Source: Agrostemma githago (lineage: Eukaryota > Streptophyta > Magnoliopsida > Caryophyllales > Caryophyllaceae). Taken from it: a stretch of DNA of 64,000 bases. The stretch is taken from contig OY288244.1 of NCBI GenBank assembly GCA_958450325.1, positions 30,792,424 to 30,856,423 of the forward strand. The letters run 5' to 3'. The translations under genes were made by a program, and so were the position numbers. Every line of letters begins with the position of its first letter. The first letter of the stretch is position 1. Below, piece by piece: positions 31,728 through 43,788 of the stretch. The notes under the pieces are model-generated. The model was not told the origin of the DNA and searched no databases. It saw only the letters and a program-made list of their open reading frames with translations.

Positions 31728-33889
31728 TGTAAACACCCAGATTTGGAACTGGTTGATACAGAAGTGCCCAGCAAACACCCGATGACAATAGGACTGCAAC
31801 GCGACGCGGGCTCGCGATGTTTTAGATAGTTTTTCTATAGAACGGATCAAATAATTACTCGGAAAAATTAAAACTAACATGATGGCAGCCTTAGTCGTGT
31901 CGTTACGGTCGCATAGACACTAATTACAGTCAATTCCGACACCGGGACCCCGAGTCGGTTCCGAAACTCGAACCGAGTCAACACCGTGCCAAGCAACCTT
32001 GGGATGAACACCCGAAGCTCACTAAACCCATGGCGCTAGGTCAAATCTGGGGAAGACTTAACCCCCAATATTCATATCACACTCCTCCCTCTCGGTTTTG
32101 GAAAGTATCAAAATCGTATCTTCAAAACGCCAACCGCCCCACCTCACGCACCTTGGTCTCCCCACGCCTTAGCCCAGGCGCCTGAGTCTTGGTGCGCTCC
32201 AGCTCAGGCGTCCATATGGGCGACGAGGGCCAAAAACACATATAAATATCCCCCTTCACGCCCTCATTTCGACACACAATTATTATTCTTCTCTTCCCCC
32301 TCTAAACTCTCGCTAAGGGCTCGCACTCCGACACCGAAGGCAAACGAACCAATCGATCGTAGTTCCGATAAAAAAAGTGACATCGATGCTACTCCTCACC
32401 TTCGAGCACCCCACTCGATACCGAGGTGCCTGTGATCGACTAACTCAAAACTAGTGGCGAAGCTCTGCCGGATTAGCCGCAGAACTAGTCCTTAACAACG
32501 AAGCTCTACCAGAGTAGCCGTAGGAAGAGTCAAACGGTAACGGAGCTCTGCCGGAGTCACTAGTCAAGCTAGGAGGATCCGCCTGTTGAAACCGAGTCGT
32601 CACTAGGTTGTCATCTAAACAAAACTTTCCATATTTGTACTTTCTATAATTATGCACTACGATAACACTAGATGTGGACACTAGGTCCACAAGCATCTAC
32701 TAAAATATGTAACGCCTCAACTTCAACCACAAACACTAAAATACACTAAATAGACCCGAGTAATTCCGAGATCCGTTCTCAAACTATCCATGCATCGAGT
32801 CTCGTTTAGTGTATACTCGGAGGGTGCAACTCCTTATTATGTGATTTACTTACATTCGCATTTATAGTTTTTCGTATGATTTATTGCTTTTATGACCTTA
32901 TAATCGCATGCTAAATCACTTAACACGGAATTCAAAACGTAAAACAATTAAAACTAAAAAAAGCGATGGTCGGGTTCCGCATTAGTCCCGGTGCTCGCCA
33001 TACGTGGTTCGACGCATCTCTATTAATACCGAACCGACGCATCTTAAGCAGCATACCAGGTAAGGTATACCACGAGAATGACTAATATCCGTATTATCGC
33101 GTTAAGACTGATTTGCTAATACATATAATATTAGTACTCTCTACTCTCCTACTTGCATATTTTCAGGACCTGCTTGTCACGTGAATCGCATGCAAAGAAT
33201 GTAAATACAACTACTTTGACGACAAAGCTTACTTGTCCTTAAACAACCGACGTAGCAAAAGGCATAGGGTTAAAACAACGGATGTTACAGGACTTCCACC
33301 ACAACAAAAGAACTAGGATATCAGCCCACCGATTGATTAGTAGAGGTCGCTATAGTGCGGGCGGGATTGGGTGTTAACATCTATCGGATGTTGGCTTCCC
33401 AATACGTACTCACACCCCTTACTCAGAATTGACGGTTTCCGGATGTCCGAAACCATTGGCAATGAGAGTCATTCCAGGCATGGAGTGCTTAAGGGTACAA
33501 GTCCCTATCTTTAGGTCTCGTGCCACTCAGCTTTGAGCCAGAAAGGGATCAAAGTTGACGTGAACGGTTTCCGAGTCCCCATAATTGACTAGGTGGCGAC
33601 TCCACAAATCGGCAACAACTTCAATTCACTAAAAGGTCGCCTTACCAAACAAATCAGCCTTTAAACATTTACAACCACGACTCGATCGATTCCCAAACGG
33701 AAACACGGGTGCCCCACCCGTCTAGTACAAGTCCGAATCGTCATCCAAATCGAGGTCCGAAACATCGCCTCGTACGCGAGATAGGACCGGCCCCCGACAG
33801 GGAGGGGGCCGCATGGGTGGCCGCCGCCACACGTTGATAACCAGGTCGGTCCAGCGCGGGGAGTCGGGCGGTGCGGACGGACATCCACA
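31728..33889 (+). repeat. 5' LTR of element C
   Basis: 2162 bp, TGTAAACACCC to ACATCCACA, followed three bases later by the primer site. The first ~680 bases match the truncated minus-strand LTR at 454-1137. It contains TATAAATA near 32243 on the plus strand as a likely promoter. No coding sequence is supported. Confidence 0.85.
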
Positions 33890-33892
33890 GTT

Positions 33893-33910
33893 TGGCGACT
33901 CTGCTGGGGA
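33893..33910 (+). other. Primer binding site of element C (tRNA-Arg type)
   Basis: TGGCGACTCTGCTGGGGA, complementary to a tRNA-Arg 3' end with a change at the CGGAGTC position. The arrangement is the same as in element B. Confidence 0.8.
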
Positions 33911-34505
33911 TTTGAAAACAAGTTTCCAGCGGTGGTGTAACTTGAAGCTCATTTCTTAGTTCCTAGTTGTGGCCACTATAGGTTTTGGCCATAAAAAGCC
34001 CACCCCAACCGATATCAGGACCAATCGACCTCTTCGCGGTAAGATCTTTAGGGACACGCGGAGAGATCCTCGGTTGACGCTCCGACCGCCTAACGCGTAA
34101 CCTGCGGGATTAATAAGCGGATAGTTCCGAACGAACGGTATGACATCCATCTCCCCAGATCATTGTCAATGCCTAAGTAAAGACTATTCGTGGGCGGTAG
34201 CCTACCCTAACCTACCCGTGTCTGCATCCTGCATGAGTGTATGCATTCCTAGTTATGTGTAGCGTGTTTGAACAATCTAACCCAAATAAAACACTAAAAA
34301 TCTGGATTCAACTACGCCAACATATTCAACCGCACTCAATTCCATTTTTGAAAAATACCTTGCCTTTTCAAAAACGACCATTTAAACGTCGATACTCCGG
34401 TCAAATCATGATTTCTAAAAAAAGGGAAAACATTTTTAGACGCCGTTATCGTGGCAAATTTCATACTCGCCACTTTCAAAAAATAATAATAATTTTCAAC
34501 GCCAT
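33911..34505 (+). other. Element C leader, left part
   Basis: No gene. It continues at 42140-42986 once the inserted element and one TSD copy are removed. Free of long frames. Confidence 0.5.
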
Positions 34506-36123
34506 TGATGGGAAGGATTTGTCGTGGATCCCGCCACCAAATAAAAACCAACTAACCTAACTGGGGTAGCTAGGGTAAGTCGGGTCGAATCCACAGGGAC
34601 GGGAGGTCGGACTAAGGTATGCTACGGTCTAGGACTAGGTTCGAGACGAGCTAATCTAAGGAGGGGGAGACTAGGACTAAGCTAGGTCTAAAGCAAGAGA
34701 ACAAACAAGGAAAACGGGCTAGGATTAGGTCGGGGTCAAAGGGGTAACGAAATGGTCAAGGGAGAGCTAGAGTGAAGGAGGTAGTAGGGTAATCTAGGTC
34801 GGTCCGGGCGGTCGCAACTTAAACCGACCTAGAGGTTCCTCATGGAACCCATTTTGGCGACACATATGACAAACGGGGTTCTAGCGTGTTATGGCCTAGA
34901 TCGCATCCGGGCGGTCGCAACTTAGACTAACCTAGGGGTCCCCTCACCGGGCTCTCGCAACTTAATGAGGGAACCGAACCCATAACAACTAACACCCACA
35001 AGGGAAAGGCAAGAAAAACAAGCAATCTAACTTACTTAGTCATTCAAGCAATTCATCAAACATGTCATGTGCATCAACCAAGAGGAAACCCAAATCTTCC
35101 ACCCACATCTCCAACAAACCCTTAATCACCCAATTAACACCCTAATCACCCTACTAACCCTAGCAAGAACACTGCTCTAACATATCTAAACTAAAACTAA
35201 CACTAACAAGAGGAATCAACACAAACAACAAAACATACATAATGAAACTACCAAATATGATGAACAAAACAATAAACAAGAACTAAAGATTCAAACTTGA
35301 TGAACAATAAAGGATTAAGAGTAAAAGGAGAAGATTATACCATACTAGAAGATGAAAGGAAGAAGAAAACTTGCATAGATGAGAAAAACCCAAAACAAAC
35401 ATCCAAGTTTGTCAAGCTTGGTGAAGATCTTGAAGAATTCCCAAATTACAAGCATTAAACTAGGATTAACGATAATCTAAAGACTAATCTACACTAATCT
35501 AATCTAATCTATGCTAAAACTAGGCTAGGGTTCATGGGTAATGTCTAACATAAGCTCAACATAACAAGGGAAGAGTATATATAGGGTTACAAGTGAAAGG
35601 GAGAAGAGAAAACAAAGGCGCGGCAGCCAGGTGGCTCTTCCCGGCCGGGAGGAGGTGGTCCCGGTCGGGAAGGTGTCGGTCCCGGCCGGGAGGAGCTGGT
35701 CCCGGTCGGGATGGGCCCAAAACAGCAACCCTCTCATTTGTGCACTTCATCCCGAACGGGATGAGGCCATACCCGTCGGGGATGAGTCTTGTAGGCCTCC
35801 AATATGATCCTTTTGGTTCCTCCTTGCTTCACATGAACTTCTCATCGATTCTCGGGACTCGAGATCGGGTCTCGGGACTCGGGATTGGGTCCCAAGGTCT
35901 CGGGGTCGATTCCAAAGCACCGAGTCATCGTTCCTTCACTTCGTTGGTTCCGAAAAGTGTATGTATTGAGTCGGAATCGCTCCAACTCTTCATGAATGGT
36001 CTCGGGAACCTGAAACGAACTAGAGGAAGCATAAGTAGCCCATAAATCGCTCCCAAGGAGCGATTCCACAAGGAAAATGGGACCAAAACACTACGAAATA
36101 GGCACTATAAACTACACTTATCA
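34506..36123 (-). repeat. 3' LTR of the TGATAAG element
   Basis: 1618 bp, near-identical to 40517-42134. It lies within the leader of element C. Confidence 0.92.
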
Positions 36124-36138
36124 ACTCCCCCACACTTA
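36124..36138 (-). other. Polypurine tract of the TGATAAG element
   Basis: Minus strand TAAGTGTGGGGGAGT immediately before the 3' LTR start. Confidence 0.75.
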
Positions 36139-38990
36139 ACCCTTACTCGCCCTCGAGTAAGCACATACTAACTACTATACTAGCCGAATGGGTATTAGCG
36201 CACCCTACGCCCTTTCAACTCACACGAGAACACCTAGAGGAGAAGTGCTCTCCGCAAGGCAAGTGGGGTCTTGCGACAAAACTGTGGATGCAACCGGACA
36301 CAAAACACACAAACAAACAAACACACAAACAAACACACAAAAGGTTGCACCCAAAAGAAAAGAAATACCGCTTACCTCAAACAAGCGGTGAAAGAAGCAC
36401 CGGTTTAGGACTCAAGGCAAGTGACAACGTTCCCAAGCTAGCAATACAAACCAAGATGGACTAAACCCTAATAGTATGACGACAAAGCAACAAAAACGTT
36501 GGTAACTTACCTCGGTTCCTCCTAACCTTCTAAGAACGTACTACGGGACGATCGGCGGGATGGAAAAAGGATGAACCACGGTGTTAGTCGACACTGTAGG
36601 TAAGTGAGACCCCGCCCCCTTTAGCAAAGAGCCAAGAGGGTCGTCCCATGTCCGAAACCGCCTAACTAGTCCAAGTAAAAAGTGGAAATGATTGCAAAGT
36701 GAGGGAAGACCGACTAATGCCGCTATCATCCTTCCTCGGGACTCGGTCCTTTGGTAGGCTCTTCACGGCAAAAGTCGGAAAAAGGCTTATTTTGAGAGGT
36801 GGGGATTATTTTTTTGTGAATCGGATTTTCTTTTGGCATTTTCTCTTTTCTTTTGCATTTTTGCCTTGTTTTGCCATGCCATTCTTTTTCTTCTTTTCTA
36901 TTTTCTTTTTGGCTTTTGTGCCTTTTCTTTTTCTTCATTCTTTTCTTTCTTTCATTTTTTTCTTTCTTTTCTTTTCTTTGCCCCTTTTGGCAAGATTTGG
37001 CTTTTTGGCATTTCATTGTATGACAAGAAAGAGAGGAATCAACAAGTTGCAATTTATTGTGTGAAAATGAGTGGGAGGTAGGTAATGGGTGAGTCGGGGG
37101 TCGCGATTTCCCTTCAAACCCACAAAAAGGGGAGAAAACTTGGACTAATCAAACGATCCTAGACACGGTCACCTAAGGGACGAGACTCGGTAACCAAGGC
37201 CTTTTCACACCGTGGGTGGTCATAATGGTCAAAAGTGCAAATCCCGAAGTAAATCCCTAGTAAGCTAGGTGGACTCGAGGTAAAGGACCAACGAAATCAT
37301 TGATTTAGGGTCATTCTACTAGACTAAAGTCCAAGACTCGATTTATACAACTAGGAAGGCAAAGTAGACACTCGCACACTAGCCTCTAAACCGGGTTTTC
37401 GAAAACGGTTTACACACAAGACACACAACAAAACACAAAACAAAGACTCGACAAAAACAAAAGAAAGAGAAACAAGAGCAACAAAACAAGAACAACACAA
37501 AACGAACACAAATAAAAACACAAACACCACCCCTATCTTCAAACAAGTCTCCAAATCCACCACAATCTTTACAAAGCTCCTCCCGAGCACACATCATCAC
37601 AAAACTCCTCCAAACTCACAAGAAGCGAAGAGGGAATAAGGGATGAAGAGATGTTACCGGAAGTCTTGAAAGCTCACCAAAGCTAATGACGATTAGGCAA
37701 CCTATAAGGAAAAGAGGGGGGGCAAAACACGCACAACAAAACAAATATACGACACAATGACACAAGAGGAAAACACACAAAAGAAAAATCTTTTTGATTT
37801 TTGTGAAAATTTTTCAAATTTTTAGGGTTTTTAAAGATTTTTTTCCGAAAAAAACTACGAAAATAAAACTAACTACGCTAGAATATCGCTCCCCCACACT
37901 TAAGTTGAGCCATGTCCTCATGCTCGACCGTAGTGCATGGAGCACAAAAGAAAAAAAAGAAAATAAACTACGAAAATAAAGCTAAAAATCAAGAATAAGG
38001 GTGAAGAAAATGGTAGAAGGTGTCCGGCCGGGATGTAGTCAAGTCACCATGGGCCGAGACAAGAAAAAGATATGGAAGGGGGAAGAAAAATAAAAAGAAG
38101 GAAATAAAAGGAAATGGGAGGGGAGGACTAGGTGTAATCAAGTCACCTAGCCCGGATTCCGCCTAAATCCGACTAAATCCTACAAAATGGTGAAAATCTT
38201 GAAAAATTTGGATTTTGAAAATGACTCTCGATGTAGTCACATCATCGAGAGTCGGGAGCAACCACTACCAAGGCCTCGAAGGCCACTAAGATACCATGAC
38301 TCAAGGGGAAGGGAATAAACACAAAAGAAAACAAGCTATAAAAGACGGGAAAGAAAGGATAGTTGCCGTACCAATAGGTTAGCAACTCACTCGCTCCATC
38401 GTCTCCAATGATCAATAAAGGCACTAAACTTGTCTTCCTTATTGCTAATCCTCTTCATTCTCGATCAAACCGCATGGTAAAGGTAGTAATGGTGTGAGGG
38501 GGGTGGAAATTTGATGTAAAATTCGGTGTAAAGGGAAGAGAAATGAGGTGAGGGTATGAAAATGAAGTGTAATGGTCATATGAGATGAGCAAGGATGGGT
38601 AGGGAGGTTGGGTGGGGGCATATAATGGTTGGGTGGGCCCAAATGTCGAAGAAGAGGTCAAAAGAGGAGAAAGGGGACCATCCCGGTCGGGATGGATGGT
38701 CCTGATCGGGAAGACACACTCGTCCCGGTCGGGAAGCCACCTTCCCGGTCGGGACGGCACTCCAGTAAGCTCCAATTTTTGCACCTCCATCCCGATCGGG
38801 ACGGATCCTTCCCGGTCGGGATGGCATAACCTTCCACAATCACGAACCAAGCTCTATCATTAACCATTCCTCTCTAGGAATCCTCTTCACTTCACACCTA
38901 TGACAATAAGCTCAAATGCAACATCAAATTCTCTCCCTCACAACGCTCATCAACAATCCAAACAACAAGAATTTCACAAAACTAACCATC
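36139..38990 (-). other. Non-coding internal region of the TGATAAG element
   Basis: Mostly low-complexity. T-rich runs lie at 36820-37000 and CA-rich stretches at 36290-36340 and 37420-37530. A cluster of TCCCGGTCGGGA palindromes at 38680-38820 echoes the LTR. Open frames here are not protein-like. Confidence 0.6.
37890..37904 (-). other. Internal second polypurine-like tract
   Basis: Minus strand CTTAAGTGTGGGGGA, preceded by GAGCATGAGGACATGGCTC. Nearly the same tract abuts the 3' LTR at 36124-36138. The context is typical of the end of plant Athila/Tat internal regions, so the 1.75 kb between the two tracts may be an acquired segment. The tract is conserved in the copy at 11905-11919. Confidence 0.5.
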
Positions 38991-40346
38991 CTAGAAACCA
39001 AGGTACCAAACAAACATATATACACACACAAAAGCAAAAAGAACAAGAAAAAGAGATATATACAATAAGGTACTCTCACCAACTACACCTCCATAGCCAT
39101 CAAGAGCTCGAAGGAGTAAGTCAAATGCCCTAGCAACATCTTCATTTAAGCTCTCATGGCCGAGCCTAGCCACTGCTAAGAGCTTCCAAGTCGGAGGGAA
39201 AAAGCGATCATCTTCATTATGCTCGGGGTTATTGTGATCTTCCGGGTCTTCGGAACCAACATAGCTACGACTCTTATGACCCTCCGGTAGGTATAGTGAT
39301 CTAGAGTCGTGCTCGGTGTCATGATGTGGGAGATCACACCCTAGGGGTGTCGCTTCTTCTACGGGGTCGAGAGTGGGACTCTTTTCCACCGCCCGACAAG
39401 GATCCTCTTCACCAACCGTCTCACAAGACAAGGGACTAGGCATCGATTGCGGTAGAGGAGGAGAAGACATCAAGTTTTCTTCAATGGAGGGTTTAGGATC
39501 CTCCACTTTCCCGTTCAAGGCAAGTTCCAAGGCATCTACTTCTTTTTCCCAAGTATTGCGCTCCCTTTCACTCACCTTGTCTATATGGCCTAGAGGAGGT
39601 ATGTCTTCACTTGGCTTTGGATTGTCTAGTGGTTCATCACGAAGAAAATCAAACAAATCCAATTTGATAGCCAATACATCGGCTCCCCAAGAGTTATCTT
39701 GAGAATCATGTTCACTCCCCTCCTCATTGTTGGCCCTTGAAGCTTCAACTTCCTCTATTCTCTCTCTATCTTCACCGCCCAAGCAACACTCAACAATGGT
39801 CTCTTGATCGACCCTCTCTTCTTCATTTGTAGCTTCAAGGTTGGGTTGACTTTCTTGTGGAGGCACCCGACCTTCTTGCCCAAATGAACCTTCCTCAACA
39901 TGTAGTGGAGCTCGAGTGGCCAACATCGTGATATGAGCCGTGAGTGCATCGATTCGAGCATCTTGCACCGCTATTTGGGCCTTGAACTCCTCCCTAACCC
40001 CTATTATTTGAGTCACCATCGCTTGTTGAGTCTTTTGCAATAGATCTATCGAATCATGTTGACTCTTAAGCAATTGATGCATCATTTGAATAGTCTCAAA
40101 GTTGGGATCTTGTGGTCGTGGGTTATGTGAGGGTGTTTGGTAGTTGTTAGGATGTGGGAACGATCCTTGACAACTTTCTTGGTAACCATAAGAAGAGGGT
40201 TCATAAGATTGTTGATGAGGTTGATATGGTTGGTAAAGTTGTGGGTTATGGTAATTCGCCCCATAGTTGTCCCGTGATGATTGATGGTAGCTTGGACGCG
40301 CCATGTCCAAAACGTTGCTTTGGTACCTAGGATGAGCTAGAAGCAC
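38991..40346 (-). CDS. Gag-like or orphan ORF of the TGATAAG element
   Basis: 451 codons; a second ATG at codon 15 (MARPSYHQSS) is an alternative start. Order: Tyr/Pro/Gln/Asn-rich N-terminus (~15-85), a coiled-coil-like segment (~90-145), a long acidic Glu/Ser-rich region (~150-385), and a strongly hydrophobic last ~24 residues (LLYISLFLVLFAFVCVYMFV then WYLGF) that could be a membrane anchor. The Pro/Gln-rich plus coiled-coil part resembles the C-terminal region of Athila-type gag, but there is no zinc knuckle or capsid motif, so I do not assign a function. It follows the primer site by 150 nt, and is intact in this young copy. It was lost in the rearranged copy at 8593-13161. Confidence 0.55.
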   Translation of the reverse strand: MLLAHPRYQSNVLDMARPSYHQSSRDNYGANYHNPQLYQPYQPHQQSYEPSSYGYQESCQGSFPHPNNYQTPSHNPRPQDPNFETIQMMHQLLKSQHDSIDLLQKTQQAMVTQIIGVREEFKAQIAVQDARIDALTAHITMLATRAPLHVEEGSFGQEGRVPPQESQPNLEATNEEERVDQETIVECCLGGEDRERIEEVEASRANNEEGSEHDSQDNSWGADVLAIKLDLFDFLRDEPLDNPKPSEDIPPLGHIDKVSERERNTWEKEVDALELALNGKVEDPKPSIEENLMSSPPLPQSMPSPLSCETVGEEDPCRAVEKSPTLDPVEEATPLGCDLPHHDTEHDSRSLYLPEGHKSRSYVGSEDPEDHNNPEHNEDDRFFPPTWKLLAVARLGHESLNEDVARAFDLLLRALDGYGGVVGESTLLYISLFLVLFAFVCVYMFVWYLGF

Positions 40347-40495
40347 TTGAGCAAATGTTAGTATCCTAGTGCTTTTGAGGCACTAGGAAGGGAGAGTAAC
40401 ACACAAGAAGAAAAACGGAGATACACAAGGAGAAGAGAACACAAAAATCAAGAACAAAGTCCAAAACTAAGCAAACAAAAGTCTAAACTACGCCG

Positions 40496-40513
40496 TCCCC
40501 GGCAACGGCGCCA
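40496..40513 (-). other. Primer binding site of the TGATAAG element (tRNA-Asp)
   Basis: Minus strand TGGCGCCGTTGCCGGGGA, three bases after the 5' LTR, exactly complementary to the 3' end of plant tRNA-Asp. Confidence 0.85.
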
Positions 40514-40516
40514 ATT

Positions 40517-42134
40517 TGATGGGAAGGATTTGTCGTGGATCTCGCCACCAAATAAAAACCAACTAACCTAACTGGGGTAGCTAGGGTAAGTCGGGTCGAA
40601 TCCACAGGGACGGGAGGTCGGACTAAGGTATGCTACGGTCTAGGACTAGGTTCGAGACGAGCTAATCTAAGGAGGGGGAGACTAGGACTAAGCTAGGTCT
40701 AAAGCAAGAGAACAAACAAGGAAAACGGGCTAGGATTAGGTCGGGGTCAAAGGGGTAACGAAATGGTCAAGGGAGAGCTAGAGTGAAGGAGGTAGTAGGG
40801 TAATCTAGGTCGGTCCGGGCGGTCGCAACTTAAACCGACCTAGAGGTTCCTCATGGAACCCATTTTGGCGACACATATGACAAACGGGGTTCTAGCGTGT
40901 TATGGCCTAGATCGCATCCGGGCGGTCGCAACTTAGACTAACCTAGGGGTCCCCTCACCGGGCTCTCGCAACTTAATGAGGGAACCGAACCCATAACAAC
41001 TAACACCCACAAGGGAAAGGCAAGAAAAACAAGCAATCTAACTTACTTAGTCATTCAAGCAATTCATCAAACATGTCATGTGCATCAACCAAGAGGAAAC
41101 CCAAATCTTCCACCCACATCTCCAACAAACCCTTAATCACCCAATTAACACCCTAATCACCCTACTAACCCTAGCAAGAACACTGCTCTAACATATCTAA
41201 ACTAAAACTAACACTAACAAGAGGAATCAACACAAACAACAAAACATACATAATGAAACTACCAAATATGATGAACAAAACAATAAACAAGAACTAAAGA
41301 TTCAAACTTGATGAACAATAAAGGATTAAGAGTAAAAGGATAAGATTATACCATACTAGAAGATGATAGGAAGAAGAAAACTTGCATAGATGAGAAAAAC
41401 CCAAAACAAACATCCAAGTTTGTCAAGCTTGGTGAAGATCTTGAAGAATTCCCAAATTACAAGCATTAAACTAGGATTAACGATAATCTAAAGACTAATC
41501 TACACTAATCTAATCTAATCTATGCTAAAACTAGGCTAGGGTTCATGGGTAATGTCTAACATAAGCTCAACATAACAAGGGAAGAGTATATATAGGGTTA
41601 CAAGTGAAAGGGAGAAGAGAAAACAAAGGCGCGGCAGCCAGGTGGCTCTTCCCGGCCGGGAGGAGGTGGTCCCGGTCGGGAAGGTGTCGGTCCCGGCCGG
41701 GAGGAGCTGGTCCCGGTCGGGATGGGCCCAAAACAGCAACCCTCTCATTTGTGCACTTCATCCCGAACGGGATGAGGCCATACCCGTCGGGGATGAGTCT
41801 TGTAGGCCTCCAATATGATCCTTTTGGTTCCTCCTTGCTTCACATGAACTTCTCATCGATTCTCGGGACTCGGGATCGGGTCTCGGGACTCGGGATTGGG
41901 TCCCAAGGTCTCGGGGTCGATTCCAAAGCACCGAGTCATCGTTCCTTCACTTCGTTGGTTCCGAAAAGTGTATGTATTGAGTCGGAATCGCTCCAACTCT
42001 TCATGAATGGTCTCGGGAACCTGAAACGAACTAGAGGAAGCATAAGTAGCCCATAAATCGCTCCCAAGGAGCGATTCCACAAGGAAAATGGGACCAAAAC
42101 ACTACGAAATAGGCATTATAAACTACACTTATCA
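40517..42134 (-). repeat. 5' LTR of the TGATAAG element
   Basis: 1618 bp, minus strand TGATAAGTGTAG to CCCATCA. Four TCCCGGYCGGG palindromes at 41650-41725 and a TATATATAGGG box near 41587. Confidence 0.92.
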
Positions 42135-42139
42135 GCCAT

Positions 42140-42986
42140 CACCTTGGCCAAAATGGGGTTAAGGCCACAACGCGGTTACATTTTATTTCGAAAAAAAAAC
42201 ATGTTTTTCGCACATGTCATTAGCACAACCGAAACTTCAATTAATGAAGTCAAGAAACCCAAAACGGTCACATCTCCAAAACATTTTTTTTACAAGGCTC
42301 TGTCCATCGTCAAATGCAAATTAACGCGACCGACGAACGTGGGTCACTAGTTTTAAAAAAAATGAGTTTTTTTTTCTAAAAACACTTTTCACCACCTGAA
42401 TCCCTCACTAAGGATTTGGCCACACTTTTAAGGACACCGTCATTAGACTTCACGCTCTACCACGAGCTTCACATACACCACAAGTATCGAACTAGCTAAT
42501 TAATGGTAGTTTCGATAAAAGCATCACATAATTGTTTTCAAAACCAGTCCCTCTAAAGAACTGTGCTCCTTTCAAGAAAAAACATACATATTTCGTCATC
42601 ATTTCCGACGCACACATGTGGCAACAAACCTAGACGTCACAAACGATGTCGTCATGCCACCGTTACACTATTTTTACAAACCATCCTTTTCAAAATTTTG
42701 TAAAAATTGGTCGCTTTTGAAAAGGGTACATATCCAAATTCTTTGATCCTGAGCCGGGATCGGGATCAACCTCTTACGTCGTACAACCATGTGTTTAACT
42801 GTTTATGTTAGTTACTAGGATCGCCTCTACTCGAGGTCTAACATTTTGGGTCATCTCATTTCGAGAAGTCCTCTTGAACCTCACCACCGAGGTTTGTGTC
42901 AAATCATCTCATTACAGAGACAGAAAGCTCGATAGACGTCTCGCCGAGTACACCGAGAGTCTAAAGCACCCGAGTCCCTAAGCCAA
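42140..42986 (+). other. Element C leader, right part
   Basis: No gene seen. Continuation of 33911-34505 across the insertion, with T-rich and A-rich runs. Confidence 0.5.
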
Positions 42987-43788
42987 ATGACCGTATGCAC
43001 ACGCGAGTCAAGGGTCTCATTTCCGCGTCGCTCAATCACGAGCATCCTTCGAGTCTCTAAGACGTCCGACGAAACTCCCCTGACTCCCGATATTGTCTTG
43101 CAGAGATCATCCCCCACCATGACCCCAGTCCCAAATTTCAGTATCAAAGATCTAACTCATATGGTTTACAACCTTGCCACCTCCATAACCTCCATTGAGA
43201 CCTCTATTTGTAACCTTCACGAGCGGATGGACTCCCTCACAGTCAAAACCCAAAACCACCCGTCAATCCAGGTAAACAAGGGCAATCCTTCCTAAAAGAA
43301 GAAAACCCCTAGAAAGTTCGCCAACTTAGACATCCCCTACGACGAAGCCTTGGCCATCGCCATTCAACATGGTCTACTATCCCCTCTAGAACCTGTACCC
43401 GAAATCCCTCTCGGACAAAGAAGCAAATCATGGGATCCTAAAGCCTTCTGCTCCTTTCACCAGGGGCCGGGACATGAAACCCAATCCTGCACCAAGCTAA
43501 GACATGCCATCCAGAATCTTATCAAAAAAGGAACCTTTCCCCCTCCCAAAAAACCGTCACACATTCAATTTGGCACGATCGATTATGAACAATACCAACG
43601 CGATCACACCATACACGGGGTATGGGCGTACGACGATGACGATGTCTATATCCACAAACCGATAATCTCAATCCCCCTAACGATCACCCAAACCAAGGAT
43701 GTGAGCCACGTCACTAGATCTGGGCGACCCTACCAAAACGTCATAGTCAACATACCAAACACCAATCACGCTCTTGAAAATACCCCAA
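42987..43788 (+). pseudogene. Element C gag, capsid core deleted
   Basis: One frame with a TAA at 43293-43295. The first part encodes a heptad-like N-terminal segment (SIKDLTHMVYNLATSITSIE) comparable with the N-terminus of B gag. The second part encodes the NC-proximal region: IPYDEALAIAIQHGLL, PVPEIPLGQRSKSWDPKAFC, then the C-X2-H-X4-H-X4-C knuckle (CSFHQGPGHETQSC) and the acidic DDDDVY patch. Relative to element B about 230 residues including all capsid motifs are absent between the two parts. The frame is cut at 43788 by a solo LTR and continues at 45378. Confidence 0.75.

Larger units (their letters stand above)
34506..42134 (-). mobile_element. Near-intact non-autonomous TGATAAG-family LTR element
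   Basis: 7629 bp with TSD GCCAT at 34501-34505 and 42135-42139. LTRs are both 1618 bp (40517-42134 and 34506-36123) and differ at about five sites by eye (~0.3%), so the insertion is very recent. On the minus strand: 5' LTR, tRNA-Asp primer site, one 451-codon ORF, ~2.8 kb non-coding with a second purine tract, terminal purine tract, 3' LTR. No protease, RT or integrase is present, so it must use proteins from another element. The primer site and overall form suggest a Ty3-gypsy (Athila/Tat-like) helper. Confidence 0.92.

Noticed and set aside
35593..36045. 150-codon plus-strand frame in LTRs, repeated at 41604-42056, with similar frames at 9832-10074 and 12842-13084
   Set aside because: It lies inside LTRs, covers the GC palindromes, and is kept only because the LTR copies are near-identical; no protein motif.
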